A stretch of 64,000 nt of DNA from Bradyrhizobium lablabi (lineage in GTDB: Bacteria > Pseudomonadota > Alphaproteobacteria > Rhizobiales > Xanthobacteraceae), in the NCBI RefSeq assembly GCF_001440475.1, contig NZ_LLYB01000081.1:220193-284192 (forward strand). The letters are read 5' to 3'. Shown here piece after piece: positions 63,479-64,000 of the stretch (within the stretch, counting starts at the first letter, position 1; every line of letters begins with the position of its first letter). The position numbers and the translations under genes are program-made. The notes under the pieces are model-generated. The model saw only the letters and a program-made list of their open reading frames with translations, was not told the DNA's origin and did no database searches.

Positions 63479-64000
63479 TGGGGTTTGCCGCGACGGCGCT
63501 GAAGGTCGAGCAGGTTGCCGTACGTTTCGGCGGGCTCGTGGCGCTGTCGGACATGAACTTTACCGTCGGTGAGGGCGAGATTGTCAGCCTGATCGGCCCC
63601 AATGGCGCGGGCAAGACGACGGCTTTCAATGTCATGACGGGCTTTCTGGATCCCACCCACGGCTGCGTGAGCTATCGCGGTACAGCGCTCAATGGCTTGA
63701 AGCCGCACCAGATCGCCGACCTCGGGTTGATCCGCACCTTCCAGCGCACCAGTGTTTTCCCGAACGACACCGTCTACGACAATCTGCTGGTCGGGCTGCA
63801 CCGCCGGGGCAGGGTCGGTCTGTTCGAAGCCATTCTGGGCCTGCCGCGCGCGCGGTCTTCCGAGCGCAGGCTGCGCGAACGCGCCAGCGAGCTTGTCGAG
63901 TGGGTCGGCCTCGGGCGCCGTGCGCACGATCTTGCGGGCTCGCTGTCATATGGCGAGCAGCGGCTCGTCGGCGTCGCGCTGGCGCTGGCGGCGGAGCCTT
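63478..64000 (+). CDS. Liv-type ABC ATPase (LivG-like), cut off by window end
   Basis: The frame is open to the last base; 174 residues are visible of about 250. Walker A GPNGAGKTT, Q-loop near IRTFQRTSVFPNDTVYDNLL and the start of the signature LSYGEQRLVGVALAL. ATG 63478 overlaps the LivM-like stop by one base. The second ATPase of the set should lie beyond the window. Confidence 0.94.
   Translation, partial: MGFAATALKVEQVAVRFGGLVALSDMNFTVGEGEIVSLIGPNGAGKTTAFNVMTGFLDPTHGCVSYRGTALNGLKPHQIADLGLIRTFQRTSVFPNDTVYDNLLVGLHRRGRVGLFEAILGLPRARSSERRLRERASELVEWVGLGRRAHDLAGSLSYGEQRLVGVALALAAEP

Noticed and set aside
60334-64000. True branched-chain amino-acid importer
   Set aside because: Family is Liv, but the operon position after a molybdenum hydroxylase makes leucine transport unlikely; family-level call kept and symbols left empty.

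Overview
The window reads as chromosome of a GC-rich alphaproteobacterium, most likely a Bradyrhizobium-like member of the Nitrobacteraceae. The reasons are the codon and base composition, tightly packed operons of ABC importers with catabolic enzymes, and an imperfect palindrome at 8201-8268 that resembles the dispersed repeat I associate with Bradyrhizobium genomes. The species cannot be named from the sequence alone. No insertion sequence, CRISPR array, rRNA or intact tRNA was seen.

Region 1 (1-2334) holds the 3' part of acetyl-CoA synthetase followed by a short adenylate kinase, a sensible pair because the synthetase releases AMP. Region 2 (about 2571-10326) is bracketed by two copies of the 3' end of a tRNA gene. 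The first runs from the anticodon loop of a tRNA-Lys(CTT) to CCA; the second is 23 nt long with two mismatches. Between them are a divergent sigma factor with two region-2-like segments, a likely membrane anti-sigma partner, small secreted cysteine-containing proteins, an exported caspase-fold peptidase with its His/Cys dyad, a four-helix membrane protein and an exported protein of unknown family. No integrase is present. This looks like the remains of a genomic island and is the least described part of the window.

Region 3 (10402-19712) is a LysR regulator divergent from a Pot-type ABC importer, an opine-oxidase-like flavoprotein/2Fe-2S complex, a further FAD oxidoreductase and a RidA imine deaminase: probable uptake and oxidation of an opine-like or N-substituted amino acid. 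Region 4 (19827-25006) is a GntR regulator with a clear operator at its own start, a 3-hydroxyisobutyrate-dehydrogenase-family enzyme, a polar amino-acid-type ABC importer and an RpiB-type isomerase, probably for a sugar acid or polyol.

Region 5 (25109-64000) is a chain of amide and cyclic-ureide chemistry. It contains two N-carbamoyl-D-amino-acid-hydrolase-like nitrilases, a polysaccharide-deacetylase-fold hydrolase of the imidase/allantoinase type, four metal-dependent amidohydrolases including a dihydropyrimidinase/hydantoinase, a hydantoin/Asp-Glu racemase, a flavin reductase-like protein, and an epimerase-SDR-flavin monooxygenase trio. It ends with a molybdenum hydroxylase whose Fe-S subunit is fused to a CoxG-like domain. 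These enzymes are interleaved with four ABC import systems (HisJ/QMP-type, two Dpp-type, one Liv-type) plus one orphan binding protein. Regulators are a LysR at the left end and a MarR in the middle, both with strong palindromes nearby. Taken together it looks like a modular locus for importing and hydrolysing cyclic amides, ureides or N-heterocycles; the actual substrates are not determinable from the sequence.
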